From Vibrio mediterranei (GTDB lineage: Bacteria; Pseudomonadota; Gammaproteobacteria; Enterobacterales; Vibrionaceae): a DNA stretch of 64,000 nt. The position numbers were made by a program, and so were the translations under genes. Below the pieces are notes generated by a model that saw nothing but the letters and a program-made list of their open reading frames with translations, was not told the DNA's origin and searched no databases. Every line of letters starts with the position of its first letter. The first letter of the stretch is position 1. Where the stretch lies: positions 744,001-808,000 of the forward strand of contig NZ_FLLQ01000001.1 of NCBI RefSeq assembly GCF_900088415.1, in the 5' to 3' direction. Of the stretch, positions 44,442 to 55,471 are shown piece by piece.

Positions 44442-45426
44442 AGCAATCAATACTCAGCACAGTTTTACTTGGTCTGGCCGTGACGACTTAGAAGATGGCG
44501 AGACGCGTCTCAGAGTTCATCACGTCATTACACAGATTCATGAGCTAATGTCAGACACTTGTGGTGCTCAACTTCTAGGTTTTGAAACCGATGAGGGCGT
44601 GTCCAGAAACAAAGGCAGAGTTGGCGCTAAAACGGCACCTGATGCGATCCGAGGTGCCTTAAGTAATTTGGCTTGGCACTCTGAAGCTAAGATTTTAGAC
44701 CTAGGCAATTCCGGCTCACACAACACATCGTTGGAACAAAATCAAAGTACAACAGCCGAAATCATTACCAATGCCCTCTCGCATGGACCTGTAGTCGTGC
44801 TCGGCGGTGGACATGAAATCGCTTGGCCATCTTTCTTAGGGCTATCAAACTACCTACGCCAAAGCGAACCCAATCCCAGAATCGGTATCATCAATTTCGA
44901 CGCTCATTTCGATCTTCGAGAGTATCAATCTGAAACCATGCCCTTAAAGCCGAGCTCTGGAACACCATTCTCGCAAATTGCTGACCACTGCCAATCAGAG
45001 CAACTCGCTTTCGAGTACCTTTGTATCGGCATCAGTTCAACTTCCAATACACAAGCCTTATTTGATAAAGCGCAGCGCTTGAATGTTCGCTATATCGAAG
45101 ACACAGAGCTACTGCTTACCCCTCACACACCAATGCTTGAGGAACTTGAACAGTTTATTGCCAGCGTCGACTACCTCTATCTCACAATCGATCTAGATGT
45201 GTTCAATGCAGCGCTTGCTCCGGGAGTCAGTGCTCCCGCTGCGATTGGTTTATCCATTGAACACTTCTATCCATTTTTTGACACGATATTACAGCACAAC
45301 AATAAGTTGCTGATGGCGGATATCGCTGAATATAACCCGACTTATGACATTGACAATCGCACCGCCAAACTCGCCGCTAGGCTCTGTTGGCAAATGCTGA
45401 CGGCAATGTCCAAGCAGCAAAAATAG
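44431..45426 (+). CDS. hutG: Formimidoylglutamase
   Basis: 331-residue arginase/ureohydrolase-family enzyme releasing formamide from formiminoglutamate (step 4, direct route). Mn-binding motifs are GGGHEIAWPSF, INFDAHFDLRE and TIDLDVFNAALAPGVSAP. The start ATG 44431 has GGGAG 8 bases upstream and overlaps the end of hutI; a frame start at 44413 lies deeper inside hutI. Confidence 0.95.
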   Translation: MSPKAINTQHSFTWSGRDDLEDGETRLRVHHVITQIHELMSDTCGAQLLGFETDEGVSRNKGRVGAKTAPDAIRGALSNLAWHSEAKILDLGNSGSHNTSLEQNQSTTAEIITNALSHGPVVVLGGGHEIAWPSFLGLSNYLRQSEPNPRIGIINFDAHFDLREYQSETMPLKPSSGTPFSQIADHCQSEQLAFEYLCIGISSTSNTQALFDKAQRLNVRYIEDTELLLTPHTPMLEELEQFIASVDYLYLTIDLDVFNAALAPGVSAPAAIGLSIEHFYPFFDTILQHNNKLLMADIAEYNPTYDIDNRTAKLAARLCWQMLTAMSKQQK

Positions 45427-45520
45427 ACAATAGATAACAATTAACAACCAATTACGTGAAACACAGTGCGACGCCGCATAACGAACCAACTTGGCGTCCA
45501 CCATTCAAAAGGAAAACAAG

Positions 45521-47212
45521 ATGACTGATAGTAATAATGCTCGTCTAGATGCAACTCGCAAAATCAAGGCACCACATGGTACTGAGCTAAATGCCAAATC
45601 ATGGCTGACAGAAGCACCACTGCGCATGCTGATGAACAATCTTGATGACGAAGTTGCTGAGCATCCTCAATCATTAGTGGTTTACGGCGGTATCGGCCGA
45701 GCGGCGCGCAATTGGGAGTGTTATGACAAGATCGTCGAAGTCCTGAAACGTCTTGATGACGACCAAACACTTTTAGTCCAATCAGGCAAACCCGTCGGCG
45801 TTTTCCCGACACATAAAGACGCTCCACGCGTATTAATTGCCAATTCCAACTTAGTCCCACATTGGGCCAATTGGGAGCACTTCAACGAGCTGGATAAGCA
45901 GGGCCTAATGATGTACGGCCAAATGACGGCAGGTTCGTGGATTTACATTGGTTCTCAAGGCATCGTTCAAGGCACGTATGAAACCTTTGTGGCGATTGCC
46001 AAGCAACATTTTAATGGCGATGCCAATGGCAAGTGGATTCTAACAGGTGGCCTTGGCGGTATGGGCGGCGCTCAACCTCTCGCGGCGACTATGGCTGGCT
46101 TTTCAATGATTGCTGTAGAGTGTGACGAATCTCGTATCGATTATCGCCTAAATACTCGTTATGTCGATACCAAAGCGCATAGCCTCGATGAAGCATTGTC
46201 CATTATTAAGAATAGCGACAAACCAATCTCAGTGGGTCTACTAGGAAATGCCGCTGATATCTATGCAGAATTGGTAGAGAAAAACATCACGCCAGATGTT
46301 GTCACCGATCAAACCTCAGCACACGATCCTCTTAACGGTTACTTACCGCAAGGCTGGACCATGGAACATGCTAAACAGCAACGTGAAAGCGATCCAACGG
46401 GCGTGGTGAAAGCGGCCAAAGCCTCGATGGCAGTGCAAGTTGAAGCCATTCTAACTATGCAACAACGCGGCTCGGTAGCAACTGACTACGGGAATAACAT
46501 TCGTCAAATGGCGTTGGAAGAAGGGGTAGAAAACGCGTTTGATTTCCCAGGTTTTGTTCCTGCGTATATCCGTCCACTTTTCTGTGAAGGTATCGGACCT
46601 TTCCGGTGGGCTGCACTCTCTGGTGATCCGGAAGACATCTATAAAACAGACCAAAAAGTCAAAGAGCTGATTCCTGATAATCCACATCTGCATAACTGGC
46701 TCGATATGGCGCGTGAGCGTATTCAGTTCCAAGGTTTACCTGCTCGTATCTGCTGGGTAGGCCTGAAAGATCGTGAGCGTTTGGGTCAGGCTTTCAATGA
46801 AATGGTTAAGAATGGCGAACTAAAAGCACCTGTGGTTATTGGTCGTGATCATCTTGATTCAGGTTCAGTAGCCAGCCCGAACCGCGAAACCGAAGGTATG
46901 ATGGACGGCTCAGATGCGGTGTCCGATTGGCCATTATTGAACGCCTTACTCAACACCTCAGGTGGTGCTACTTGGGTCTCTCTGCACCACGGCGGCGGTG
47001 TAGGAATGGGCTTCTCACAACACAGTGGAATGGTCATTTGCTGTGATGGTAGCGATGATGCTGCTCGACGTATTGCACGCGTTTTACACAATGACCCTGC
47101 AACTGGCGTAATGCGCCATGCCGATGCTGGGTACGACATCGCTAAACAATGTGCCAAAGAACAGGGCCTAGATCTGCCAATGCTGAATCAAAATGATGAT
47201 AACCGAGCTTAA
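45521..47212 (+). CDS. hutU: Urocanate hydratase
   Basis: 563-residue NAD-dependent urocanase (step 2). Diagnostic segments are [72 protein letters not shown] with the active-site Cys region, and [22 protein letters not shown] 45521 is preceded by AAAAGGAAAAC. Its stop lies 10 bases before hutH. Confidence 0.97.
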   Translation: MTDSNNARLDATRKIKAPHGTELNAKSWLTEAPLRMLMNNLDDEVAEHPQSLVVYGGIGRAARNWECYDKIVEVLKRLDDDQTLLVQSGKPVGVFPTHKDAPRVLIANSNLVPHWANWEHFNELDKQGLMMYGQMTAGSWIYIGSQGIVQGTYETFVAIAKQHFNGDANGKWILTGGLGGMGGAQPLAATMAGFSMIAVECDESRIDYRLNTRYVDTKAHSLDEALSIIKNSDKPISVGLLGNAADIYAELVEKNITPDVVTDQTSAHDPLNGYLPQGWTMEHAKQQRESDPTGVVKAAKASMAVQVEAILTMQQRGSVATDYGNNIRQMALEEGVENAFDFPGFVPAYIRPLFCEGIGPFRWAALSGDPEDIYKTDQKVKELIPDNPHLHNWLDMARERIQFQGLPARICWVGLKDRERLGQAFNEMVKNGELKAPVVIGRDHLDSGSVASPNRETEGMMDGSDAVSDWPLLNALLNTSGGATWVSLHHGGGVGMGFSQHSGMVICCDGSDDAARRIARVLHNDPATGVMRHADAGYDIAKQCAKEQGLDLPMLNQNDDNRA

Positions 47213-47222
47213 GGAGTACACC

Positions 47223-48755
47223 ATGTTGAAATTAGTTCTTGAGCCAGGTCAGCTAACGTTAGGGCAACTACGCCAACTCAGCCGTTCTCCTGTGAGCTTA
47301 TCTTTGCATCCTTCAGCGGTTGAAGACATTGATGCCAGCACTCGAATTGTAGAGCAAGTTATCGCCGAAGATCGTACGGTCTATGGCATCAATACTGGCT
47401 TTGGATTGTTAGCCAATACACGCATCGAGCCAGAAGATCTCGAGATCCTGCAAAAGAGTATCGTGTTGTCACACTCCGCCGGTATTGGTGAGCTAATGAG
47501 TGACGAAACTGTTCGTCTGATGATGGTGCTAAAGATCAACAGTCTTGCACGCGGCTATTCAGGCATTCGACTTAAAGTGATTCAAGCCTTGATTGAACTG
47601 GTTAATTCGCAAGTTTACCCATGCGTTCCTCAAAAAGGTTCTGTTGGTGCATCAGGTGACTTAGCCCCACTCGCTCACATGAGCACAATCTTACTCGGTG
47701 AAGGTGAAGCGAGACATAACGGGAAAATCATTAGTGGTCTAGAGGCTTTGCAAATTGCTGGGCTTGAACCAATCACGCTAGCACCAAAAGAAGGGCTAGC
47801 ACTACTAAACGGCACGCAAGCCTCGACGGCGTTTGCTTTAGAAGGTCTGTTCTTAGCGGAAGACCTGTTCGCATCAGCAACACTATGCGGCGCAATGTCA
47901 GTAGAAGCCGCACTGGGTAGTCGTCGTCCATTTGACCCGCGCATCCATCGAGTAAGGGGACATCGTGCACAAATGGATGCAGCTCTAGCCTATCGCCACC
48001 TATTGGAAGGCAGTAGTGAAGTGGGTGATTCTCACCAAGCATGCGAGAAGGTACAAGATCCGTATTCGCTGCGTTGTCAGCCTCAGGTGATGGGGGCATG
48101 TCTACAACAAATTCGTAACGCCGCAGAATCACTTCAAGTGGAAGCCAACTCTGTTTCTGACAACCCATTAGTGTTTGCTGATGACGGCGATATTATTTCC
48201 GGTGGTAACTTCCATGCTGAACCTGTCGCAATGGCGGCAGATGGCTTAGCGCTAGCGATCGCAGAAATTGGCAGTCTTTCAGAGCGCCGAATGGCATTGC
48301 TCATTGATAGTGCCCTGAGTAAGTTACCTCCTTTCCTCGTCGACAACGGCGGCGTCAACTCAGGCTTTATGATTGCGCAAGTAACTTCAGCAGCATTAGC
48401 AAGTGAAAATAAAACCCTTGCTCACCCAGCCTCAGTTGATAGCTTGCCAACTTCGGCTAACCAAGAAGACCACGTTTCTATGGCAACCTTTGCAGCTCGT
48501 CGCTTAAAAGATATGTCAGAAAATACGCGTGGTATCTTGGCAGTGGAATACTTAGCGGCGGCACAAGGGTTGGACTTCAGGGCACCACTGAAGTCCTCAC
48601 CACGAGTAGAGCAAGGTAAACAAATCTTGCGTGAGGCGGTGCCGTTCTACGATAAGGACCGCTACTTCGCCCCGGATATCGCTAAGGCAAATGAGATTAT
48701 CAAGCTCGCACTTCATAACGCACTGATGCCTGAGAATATACTTCCAAGCCTCTGA
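47223..48755 (+). CDS. hutH: Histidine ammonia-lyase
   Basis: 510-residue enzyme removing ammonia from histidine to give urocanate (step 1). The Ala143-Ser144-Gly145 triad in [14 protein letters not shown] cyclises to the MIO cofactor, and [11 protein letters not shown] and VSDNPLVF are further family marks. TTAAGGAGTACACC precedes ATG 47223. Last gene of the operon, closed by a strong terminator. Confidence 0.97.
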   Translation: MLKLVLEPGQLTLGQLRQLSRSPVSLSLHPSAVEDIDASTRIVEQVIAEDRTVYGINTGFGLLANTRIEPEDLEILQKSIVLSHSAGIGELMSDETVRLMMVLKINSLARGYSGIRLKVIQALIELVNSQVYPCVPQKGSVGASGDLAPLAHMSTILLGEGEARHNGKIISGLEALQIAGLEPITLAPKEGLALLNGTQASTAFALEGLFLAEDLFASATLCGAMSVEAALGSRRPFDPRIHRVRGHRAQMDAALAYRHLLEGSSEVGDSHQACEKVQDPYSLRCQPQVMGACLQQIRNAAESLQVEANSVSDNPLVFADDGDIISGGNFHAEPVAMAADGLALAIAEIGSLSERRMALLIDSALSKLPPFLVDNGGVNSGFMIAQVTSAALASENKTLAHPASVDSLPTSANQEDHVSMATFAARRLKDMSENTRGILAVEYLAAAQGLDFRAPLKSSPRVEQGKQILREAVPFYDKDRYFAPDIAKANEIIKLALHNALMPENILPSL

Positions 48756-48767
48756 TTTTATGGATTT

Positions 48768-48800
48768 AAAAAAGAGCCAGCATACTGCTGGCTCTTTTTT
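48768..48800 (+). terminator. Rho-independent terminator of hut operon
   Basis: Perfect stem GAGCCAGCA / TGCTGGCTC with a 3-base loop, flanked by six A and six T. Confidence 0.95.
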
Positions 48801-48938
48801 GTTGGACGCAAATATTTACCAATAAAATAACCGGACGACATGTTGGCAGTCACAAGTTTAAAATGAGCCTATGTGTACATGCATCAAATTGCGTTATAAC
48901 AAATGTGCTTAATAAAAGAACAACGAGGCACAAAAGAC

Positions 48939-50162
48939 ATGGAAAATACGTTTAACCACCCTATGCCCAACGATGAGGGCTATTTTGGCGAATACGGCGG
49001 TAGTTTTATCCCTCCTCAGCTACAAGAAATCATGGATGAAATCAGCGCAGCTTACGACTCATGCCGCCAAGATCCAGATTTCAGAGCCGAGCTTGCACGC
49101 CTATATAAACACTTTGTAGGTCGCCCTAGTCCAATCTTCCACGCTCAAAATCTTTCTGAAAAATACGGCGCACCTATTTATCTCAAACGGGAAGATTTAA
49201 ACCACACTGGTGCACACAAAATTAATCACTGTTTGGGCGAAGCACTGCTTGCAAAAAAGCTTGGTAAGAAAAAGCTCATCGCGGAAACTGGGGCTGGACA
49301 GCACGGCGTCGCCCTTGCCACAGCGGCGGCTTTAGTGGGTCTAGAGTGTGATATCTATATGGGCGAAGTCGATATCGCAAAAGAGCACCCAAATGTGGTG
49401 AGAATGCGAATTCTAGGTGCTAATGTTATTCCTGCAACTCACGGTAGAAAAACGTTGAAGGAAGCGGTAGATGCTGCATTTGAAGCCTACTTAGCGGACC
49501 CGCATACTCAGTTATACGCCATTGGCTCGGTTGTCGGTCCCCATCCATTCCCTGCAATGGTACGAGACTTCCAATCGATTATCGGTAACGAAGCCCGCGT
49601 TCAGTTCCAAGAAATGACAGGTGAACTGCCCAATAATCTCGTAGCATGTGTTGGTGGAGGCTCTAATGCAATGGGTCTGTTTAGCGCGTTTTTGAATGAT
49701 GAAGAGGTTAAAATCCACGGGGTCGAACCATCAGGGCGCGATTTGCATACCGAAGGTGAACATGCTGCGACGCTAACACTTGGTGAGCCTGGCGTTATGC
49801 ACGGGTTCAAATCATACATGCTAAAAGACGGAGAAGGCGAGCCTCAAGAAGTATACTCAGTAGCAAGTGGTCTCGACTATCCATCGGTGGGGCCTCAACA
49901 CGCCTACCTCAAAGATACTGGTCGCGTGAGTTACGGCTATATTAATGACAAAGAAGCCATTGATGCTTTTTTTGAGCTATCCCGTTTGGAAGGCATTATT
50001 CCAGCCATTGAATCGGCCCACGCCGTTGCGTACGCACTGAAATTGGCAAAAGAGGGGGAAAAGGGGTCTATTCTTCTCAACCTATCTGGTAGAGGCGACA
50101 AAGATATCGATTTTGTTGTTGAGCATTATGGGCAAGACTTCGGTATTGAATCGCTGCTGTAG
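48939..50162 (+). CDS. trpB: Stand-alone tryptophan synthase beta-subunit
   Basis: 407-residue PLP enzyme of the TrpB1 type, joining indole and serine. The PLP lysine is Lys94 in HTGAHKINH, the catalytic Glu is in AETGAGQHG, the phosphate loop is GGGSNAMG, and [10 protein letters not shown] is conserved. There is no trpA or other trp gene nearby, so this is a second, orphan copy that may salvage free indole. ATG 48939 fits the family; an in-frame ATG at 48903 would add 12 residues. All catalytic motifs look intact. Confidence 0.92.
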   Translation: MENTFNHPMPNDEGYFGEYGGSFIPPQLQEIMDEISAAYDSCRQDPDFRAELARLYKHFVGRPSPIFHAQNLSEKYGAPIYLKREDLNHTGAHKINHCLGEALLAKKLGKKKLIAETGAGQHGVALATAAALVGLECDIYMGEVDIAKEHPNVVRMRILGANVIPATHGRKTLKEAVDAAFEAYLADPHTQLYAIGSVVGPHPFPAMVRDFQSIIGNEARVQFQEMTGELPNNLVACVGGGSNAMGLFSAFLNDEEVKIHGVEPSGRDLHTEGEHAATLTLGEPGVMHGFKSYMLKDGEGEPQEVYSVASGLDYPSVGPQHAYLKDTGRVSYGYINDKEAIDAFFELSRLEGIIPAIESAHAVAYALKLAKEGEKGSILLNLSGRGDKDIDFVVEHYGQDFGIESLL

Positions 50163-50490
50163 GCCGTAAAAGACCACAACATACCATAACGAGTTCTGCC
50201 TGATTGAGTCTCTAATCAGGCAGAATTAACATTCTCACTCATTGATAAAATCAACATTAAAACCAACGCTAGACCAGTATTTTAGAATAATCATCTAGAA
50301 TATGTCATTTTAATGCCAACCTCGCCGATTTATTGAGTTTGATTCCATAAATAAGGCAAACCATTCGCCACACTTATTTTTCCACTCTAAATTACTTTCT
50401 ATCACTTGCCGGATGCGAGTGACCATAAGAATAAAGACTTCCACTTGCGTGTTAATACGCATTAGAAACTGATTAAGAGAAGGTATTGGT
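50163..50490. other. gbpA leader/intergenic region
   Basis: 328 bases without a gene. A hairpin TCACTTGC / GCGAGTGA (50402-50422, one G-T pair) lies about 70 bases before the gbpA start. The string GGCAAACCATTCG at 50355-50367 recalls part of a c-di-GMP-I riboswitch, but the remaining conserved parts are not found. Confidence 0.45.
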
Positions 50491-51942
50491 ATGAAACAGA
50501 CAAGAGTCTTGCTTTCAATGGCGGCACTTGGTTTAGTTGCTAGCCCGTTAGCATACAGCCACGGATACGTTTCAGCGGTTGAAAGCGGTGTTGCAGAAGC
50601 TCGTGCAACGTTATGTAAGTATCCAGCCGACACTGGAGAAAAGAACGTAAATTGTGGCTCCGTCCAGTGGGAACCCCAAAGTGTTGAAGGTCCTGAGGGC
50701 TTTCCTCAAGCTGGTCCTCCTGACGGCCAAATCGCAAGTGCAGGCCTAACGCAGTTTTCTCCTCTTAACGAGCAGACGTCTGACCGTTGGGTAAAGCGCC
50801 CTATTCAATCAGGTATGCAGACTTTTGAGTGGACATTTACAGCCAATCACGTCACTAAAGATTGGAAGTATTACATTACCAAGCCGACCTGGAATCCGAA
50901 CCAAGCCTTAACGAGAGATTCGTTCGATCTGAATCCATTTTGTGTGGTAGAAGGCAATATGCAGAAGCCACCAAAATTAATGAGCCACCAGTGTAATGTC
51001 CCTGAACGGGAAGGCTATCAAATCGTACTAGCGGTGTGGGATGTGGGTGATACTGCCGCTGCTTTCTATAATGTTATTGACGTACAGTTTAATGGTGATA
51101 ATCCTGGCATCCCAGGCTGGTCTCAAGCAGGTACAATCAATCCAACGATGGATTTGAAGGTTGGCGACTCCGTTTTCACTCGCGTCTTTGATTCTAACGG
51201 TGAGCTACCAAACCTTTCTACCAGTATTACCATTACTTCAGAGCAACAAGGACAGGCAAATCAGTGGTCTCACGCTCTCGCGACACAAATCAATCATGAA
51301 CACACTGATATCAAAGCTGGACAGCAAGATAGTAACGGCAATATCTCACCAGTTTATGGTAGCAACACCGTGTATGTGGCAGATAATAGCGGCTTAGATC
51401 GCGTTGAAATTGGCTATGATATTGTGACACCTCCACCTTCAATCGGTGCAGACGTAACGGGACTGGATCCAGAGTATCAAATCGGTGAAACACCAATTGA
51501 ACTTGCACTGAACGTCGCAGCTACAGGTAGCGTGGACGTAAGCATGAATGTTTACAACCACGCACAAGAATCTCTAGCGAGTCAGGAACTTAGCTTAGCG
51601 GATGGTGAAAACCAGAATGTAACCCTAACGCTCTCTAAATCTGAAGCTGGCCACCATATGTTAGTGACACGCGTAAGAGACGATAAAGGCAATCTTGTCG
51701 ACCAAACGACGCAGGACTTTATGTTGGTAGAACAAACCGTCCCCGGCGACTATGACTTCGTTTTCCCTGATGGTCTGTCACAGTACACAGAAGGCACTAA
51801 AGTCCTCGCTAAAGATGGTCACATTTATCAGTGCAAACCATTCCCGAACTCCGGTTACTGTGTTCAATGGTCACCAACAGCAACCCAGTTTGAACCTGGC
51901 GTCGGTAGCCACTGGACATCGGCTTGGAACAAACTGAATTAA
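50491..51942 (+). CDS. gbpA: GbpA: GlcNAc-binding protein / AA10 chitin LPMO
   Basis: 483-residue secreted colonisation and chitin-degrading factor. The signal peptide ends at residue 23, so His24 (SHGYV) is the mature N-terminus. With His120 in TANHVTK it forms the copper histidine brace of AA10 lytic polysaccharide monooxygenases. Two middle domains (about 205-410) correspond to the GbpA-specific bacterial-surface-binding modules, and the last about 60 residues are a chitin-binding module with [14 protein letters not shown] and SAWNKLN. The size and order match V. cholerae GbpA. Monocistronic. Confidence 0.95.
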   Translation: MKQTRVLLSMAALGLVASPLAYSHGYVSAVESGVAEARATLCKYPADTGEKNVNCGSVQWEPQSVEGPEGFPQAGPPDGQIASAGLTQFSPLNEQTSDRWVKRPIQSGMQTFEWTFTANHVTKDWKYYITKPTWNPNQALTRDSFDLNPFCVVEGNMQKPPKLMSHQCNVPEREGYQIVLAVWDVGDTAAAFYNVIDVQFNGDNPGIPGWSQAGTINPTMDLKVGDSVFTRVFDSNGELPNLSTSITITSEQQGQANQWSHALATQINHEHTDIKAGQQDSNGNISPVYGSNTVYVADNSGLDRVEIGYDIVTPPPSIGADVTGLDPEYQIGETPIELALNVAATGSVDVSMNVYNHAQESLASQELSLADGENQNVTLTLSKSEAGHHMLVTRVRDDKGNLVDQTTQDFMLVEQTVPGDYDFVFPDGLSQYTEGTKVLAKDGHIYQCKPFPNSGYCVQWSPTATQFEPGVGSHWTSAWNKLN

Positions 51943-52013
51943 TCTTACCTCTAAGGTAGCACCTTCCCCTATGGGTGTTGCCTTTCTTGTTTTCACTCTT
52001 TTGAGTGGCCAAT

Positions 52014-52046
52014 AAAAAAACCCATTAACCTCTAGTTAATGGGCTT
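52014..52046 (-). terminator. Rho-independent terminator after FAD dehydrogenase gene
   Basis: Perfect 9-bp stem CCCATTAAC / GTTAATGGG with a 5-base loop. On the minus strand it is followed by seven T. Confidence 0.9.
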
Positions 52047-52067
52047 TATAATTCATCGGTCCAGCAT

Positions 52068-53681
52068 TTAGTTTTGCTGTTCACCAACCATAGACAGAGC
52101 AAGCGCTTCTGCCACTTTGATACCATCTATACCTGCCGACAGAATACCACCAGCGTAACCTGCACCTTCACCTGCGGGGAAGAAGCCTTTAAGATTAACA
52201 CTTTGATAGTCTTTACCGCGTTTGATGCAAACAGGCGATGAAGTACGAGTTTCAACACCAGTTAACAGGCCATCTGCACCAGCGAAGCCTTTGATCTTTT
52301 TATCAAACGCAGGAATCGCTTCTCTGATTGCTTCAATAGCAAAATCAGGTAGTGCTTTAGAGAGATCGGTTAGCTTGATGCCCGGTGTGAATGACGGTTC
52401 TACCTCACCTAAAGCACTTGGGTCATTACCTTTTAAGAAGTCACCAATTTTCTGAGCTGGTGCATCGTAATTCTCACCACCTAGCAGATAAGCATTACTC
52501 TCTAATTCACGTTGGAATCGAATACCTGCTAATGGATCACCTGGGTAGTCTTGATCAGGTGAAATACCGACTACAATTGCACTGTTAGCGTTGCGCTCAG
52601 CACGAGAGTATTGGCTCATTCCGTTAGTCACTACGCGACCTTCTTCAGAAGTCGCCGCAACAACGGTTCCGCCTGGGCACATACAGAAACTATATACTGT
52701 GCGACCATTTTTGCAGTGATGCACCAGTTTATAATCAGCCGCGCCAAGGATTGGGTTACCAGCATTAGGACCAAAACGCGCTTCATCAATCACTGATTGT
52801 CTGTGTTCAACACGGAAACCCACAGAGAAAGGTTTAGCTTCCATATATACACCACGTTCATGCAGCATTTCAAACGTATCACGAGCACTGTGACCTACCG
52901 CTAGTACCACGTGGCGTGATTTGATTTCTTCGCCATTTGACAGTGTCAAGCCAGTGATTTGCCCGTCTTCCATGTGAATATCATCAACGCGAGTACTAAA
53001 ACGAATTTCACCACCTAGTTCGATGATTTTCGCACGCATTTTCTCAATCATGGTCACAAGTTTAAACGTACCAATATGTGGCTTACTCACGTAAAGAATT
53101 TCTTCTGGTGCACCAGCAGCTACAAACTCTTCGATGACTTTACGACCATAGTGCTTTGGATCTTTGACTTGGCTATAGAGTTTGCCATCTGAGAACGTCC
53201 CCGCACCACCTTCACCAAACTGTACATTCGACTCTGGGTTCAGTGTACGCTTACGCCAAAAACCAAAAGTATCCTTGGTACGTTCACGAACTTCCTTACC
53301 ACGTTCAACGATGATCGGATTAAAGCCCATTTGTGCCAACACAAGGCCAGCAAATAGACCGCAAGGGCCAAATCCAATAACGACAGGACGCTCAGTGTTA
53401 TCAGCTGGAGCTTTAGCAACGAATTTGTACTCCATATCCGGAGTGACTTTGACGTGCGGATCATCGGTAAATTTCTCTAGCAGTAATGCTTCATTCTGCA
53501 CTTCTACATCTAGAGTGTAGATAAGGAGAATCTTGGTCTTCTTACGCGCATCATAGCCACGCTTGAACACATTGAATGACATCATCTGCTCAGCAGAAAT
53601 GCCGAGTTTTTTAAGAATGGCAGCAGAGATTGCGCCTTCTTCGTGGTCAAGAGGAAGTTTAATTTCAGTTAAACGTATCAT
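52068..53681 (-). CDS. FAD-dependent dehydrogenase (COG2509 type)
   Basis: 537-residue flavoprotein. A roughly 95-residue N-terminal domain precedes an FAD-binding Rossmann motif (VVIGFGPCGLFAGLVLAQMG), then NVQFGEGGAGTFSDGKL, VLAVGHSARDTF and a C-terminal FFPAGEGAGYAGGILSAGID motif contacting the flavin. The family is widespread but its substrate is not established. On the minus strand a 7-bp hairpin (53715-53736) lies in its leader. Monocistronic. Confidence 0.9.
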   Translation of the reverse strand: MIRLTEIKLPLDHEEGAISAAILKKLGISAEQMMSFNVFKRGYDARKKTKILLIYTLDVEVQNEALLLEKFTDDPHVKVTPDMEYKFVAKAPADNTERPVVIGFGPCGLFAGLVLAQMGFNPIIVERGKEVRERTKDTFGFWRKRTLNPESNVQFGEGGAGTFSDGKLYSQVKDPKHYGRKVIEEFVAAGAPEEILYVSKPHIGTFKLVTMIEKMRAKIIELGGEIRFSTRVDDIHMEDGQITGLTLSNGEEIKSRHVVLAVGHSARDTFEMLHERGVYMEAKPFSVGFRVEHRQSVIDEARFGPNAGNPILGAADYKLVHHCKNGRTVYSFCMCPGGTVVAATSEEGRVVTNGMSQYSRAERNANSAIVVGISPDQDYPGDPLAGIRFQRELESNAYLLGGENYDAPAQKIGDFLKGNDPSALGEVEPSFTPGIKLTDLSKALPDFAIEAIREAIPAFDKKIKGFAGADGLLTGVETRTSSPVCIKRGKDYQSVNLKGFFPAGEGAGYAGGILSAGIDGIKVAEALALSMVGEQQN

Positions 53682-53902
53682 GGAGGGGTCTCGCCTAGTC
53701 GGTGTCTTAGCCTAATCGGTCAACTTGGGGACCGATAAGCTCACAATGGCGCGCATTTTACGTTAACTTGTTTTGTCTGTCATACTTAATTCACTTTAGG
53801 CAGGAGTTAGATACACGAATAACCTGCTTCTAATATTGAATTTTGTTGGCGAATGAGTATTATCGCCCCTCCACAAATTTGGCAAATTAAGAGTTGATAA
53901 CC

Positions 53903-54226
53903 ATGGCTTTTGTCGTCACTGATAACTGTATCCAATGCAAATATACCGATTGTGTCGCGGTGTGCCCTGCTGACGCATTCTACGAAGGCCCAAACTTTAT
54001 GGTCATTAGCCCTATCGACTGCATTGACTGTGGACTTTGTGTGCCTGAGTGTGACGCTCAAGCGATTTTCCAAGAAGACGAGCTGACGGAAGACCAGCAA
54101 GTATTTATTGAGTTGAACGCTGAATTAGCAGAAGTCTGGCCCAATATCACCGAAGTCAAACCTGCTATGGATGAAGCAGAGAAATGGAATGGCGTGCCAA
54201 ACAAGTTAGGTATGCTTGAAAAATAG
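53903..54226 (+). CDS. fdxA: Seven-iron ferredoxin FdxA
   Basis: 107-residue ferredoxin with [3Fe-4S] and [4Fe-4S] clusters. The cysteine patterns are [14 protein letters not shown] and [11 protein letters not shown], followed by the long acidic C-terminal region typical of the Azotobacter FdI/FdxA type. It is a low-potential electron carrier, partner unknown here. Start ATG 53903, three codons into a slightly longer frame opened by TTG. Confidence 0.95.
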   Translation: MAFVVTDNCIQCKYTDCVAVCPADAFYEGPNFMVISPIDCIDCGLCVPECDAQAIFQEDELTEDQQVFIELNAELAEVWPNITEVKPAMDEAEKWNGVPNKLGMLEK

Positions 54227-54241
54227 CACCATAAACACCCC

Positions 54242-54279
54242 AAAAGGGCGCAATATCAATAAGATATTGCGCCCTTTTT
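54242..54279. terminator. Bidirectional terminator between fdxA and SpoU methyltransferase
   Basis: Perfect stem AAAAGGGCGCAATATC / GATATTGCGCCCTTTT with a 5-base loop, usable in both directions by the convergent genes. Confidence 0.95.
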
Positions 54280-54306
54280 AGTTCTAGTCGTATTCTGCAA
54301 AGGCAG

Positions 54307-55047
54307 TTAAACTTCACTATGTTGACGACGAAAGTTATCGAGAATAATCCCCGTTGCCATAGCTACATTCAGTGATTCGGCACCACCAAATGCTGGAATG
54401 GTAATTTTATCTGTCACATACTGTGCAGCGTCAGGGCGGACACCGTGAGACTCACTACCCATTAGCAAGATACCCTCTGGAGAAAAGGTCATCTTATGCA
54501 CATTTTCGCCTTCTAAGAACGCGCCATATACCGGTAGTGACGCTTGCTCTAGGTAGCTAGGAAGATCCAAAAGCGTTACTTGAACACGCCCAAAGCTACC
54601 CATCGTAGCTCGGATGGTCTTAGGATTATACGGATCTGCACAATCGGTACTGGCCACGATATGTTTGATACCATACCAATCGGCGATTCGAATAATGGTG
54701 CCCAAATTACCCGGATCAGAGACCCCATCTAGGGCGATCATCATCCCCTTAGCCGCTGGTATTTCCATTTGAGGGATCACTACGACGGCCACTGCCGCAT
54801 TGTTACTCACAAGAGAACTGGCTTTAGTCAGTTCCTCAAGTGATGCTTCGATACATTCAACACGTTGCAACGCTTCTCGATTGCTTGCTAAAAATTCACT
54901 GGTGGCAAAGACATGTTTTATCACCATGGATGTCTCCAATAGCTCTAACACGTTCTTCTCACCTTCTACGAGAAATAAGCCATGTGCTTTACGCTGTTTC
55001 TTTTGACTTAATGCACGAAGAAGTTTTAATTGGTTTTTGGAAATCAT
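54307..55047 (-). CDS. TrmH/SpoU-family RNA 2'-O-methyltransferase
   Basis: 246 residues. An N-terminal L30e-like substrate-binding domain (KAHGLFLVEGEKNVLELL) is followed by a SPOUT knot domain with the three SpoU motifs ALDGVSDPGNLGTIIRIADW, LLMGSESHGV and SLNVAMATGIIL. It methylates ribose in rRNA or tRNA with S-adenosylmethionine; the exact target cannot be told. ATG 55047 is favoured over 55053 by the GGGG spacing. Confidence 0.92.
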   Translation of the reverse strand: MISKNQLKLLRALSQKKQRKAHGLFLVEGEKNVLELLETSMVIKHVFATSEFLASNREALQRVECIEASLEELTKASSLVSNNAAVAVVVIPQMEIPAAKGMMIALDGVSDPGNLGTIIRIADWYGIKHIVASTDCADPYNPKTIRATMGSFGRVQVTLLDLPSYLEQASLPVYGAFLEGENVHKMTFSPEGILLMGSESHGVRPDAAQYVTDKITIPAFGGAESLNVAMATGIILDNFRRQHSEV

Positions 55048-55244
55048 AGTCATACCCCAGATGAAAGCGCGGGCATTATATACTTAATTGAGAATCTGAT
55101 GCGAGTAGCAAAACGTTGCCTAGCGCCATTTCTAAAACCTTGGCGTTTCTGAGAACATTGGGCAATAGCCATAAAGTTGCACTTATCGACGTTATGAACC
55201 AATTTGATAACAAAGTTTATAAAAACGCACACTAAAGAGCCTCA

Positions 55245-55256
55245 GCAAACGGTTGC
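55245..55256. promoter_or_regulatory. PurR-box-like motif upstream of codBA
   Basis: GCAAACGGTTGC differs at one base from the PurR core GCAAACGTTTGC. codBA is a PurR-repressed operon in E. coli. It sits over 120 bases upstream of the predicted promoter, which is far for simple repression. Confidence 0.4.
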
Positions 55257-55379
55257 CACCTGCCAATACAAAATAACTACAAAATAATCACCGTCATAAC
55301 AAAACACCTAACTAAATGATTTTATTATGCTAAATATCAATATCACTTGGCTAGCTGTAAAAATACGACAATTCGCCTC

Positions 55380-55409
55380 TTGACTCTCACATTTACATCA
55401 CCATAATAC
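55380..55409 (+). promoter_or_regulatory. Sigma-70 promoter of codBA
   Basis: TTGACT (55380-55385), an 18-base spacer, then TAATAC (55404-55409). A PurR half-site CGTTTGC overlaps the expected transcription start. Confidence 0.65.
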
Positions 55410-55471
55410 GCGCCGTTTGCCTAAAATCTGGTAAATGGTGTATTTAAATTTAGATAATTGTGAGGTAAGAG

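Larger units (their letters stand above)
55054..55471. other. Regulatory region upstream of codBA
   Basis: 418 bases without a gene, holding the PurR-like box and the sigma-70 promoter listed separately. Confidence 0.6.

Noticed and set aside
50355..50367. GGCAAACCATTCG upstream of gbpA, similar to part of a c-di-GMP-I (GEMM) riboswitch
   Set aside because: The second conserved half (GACGCAAAGCC and the receptor pairing) is not found downstream, so the match is probably chance. A covariance-model search (RF01051) over 50163-50490 would decide.
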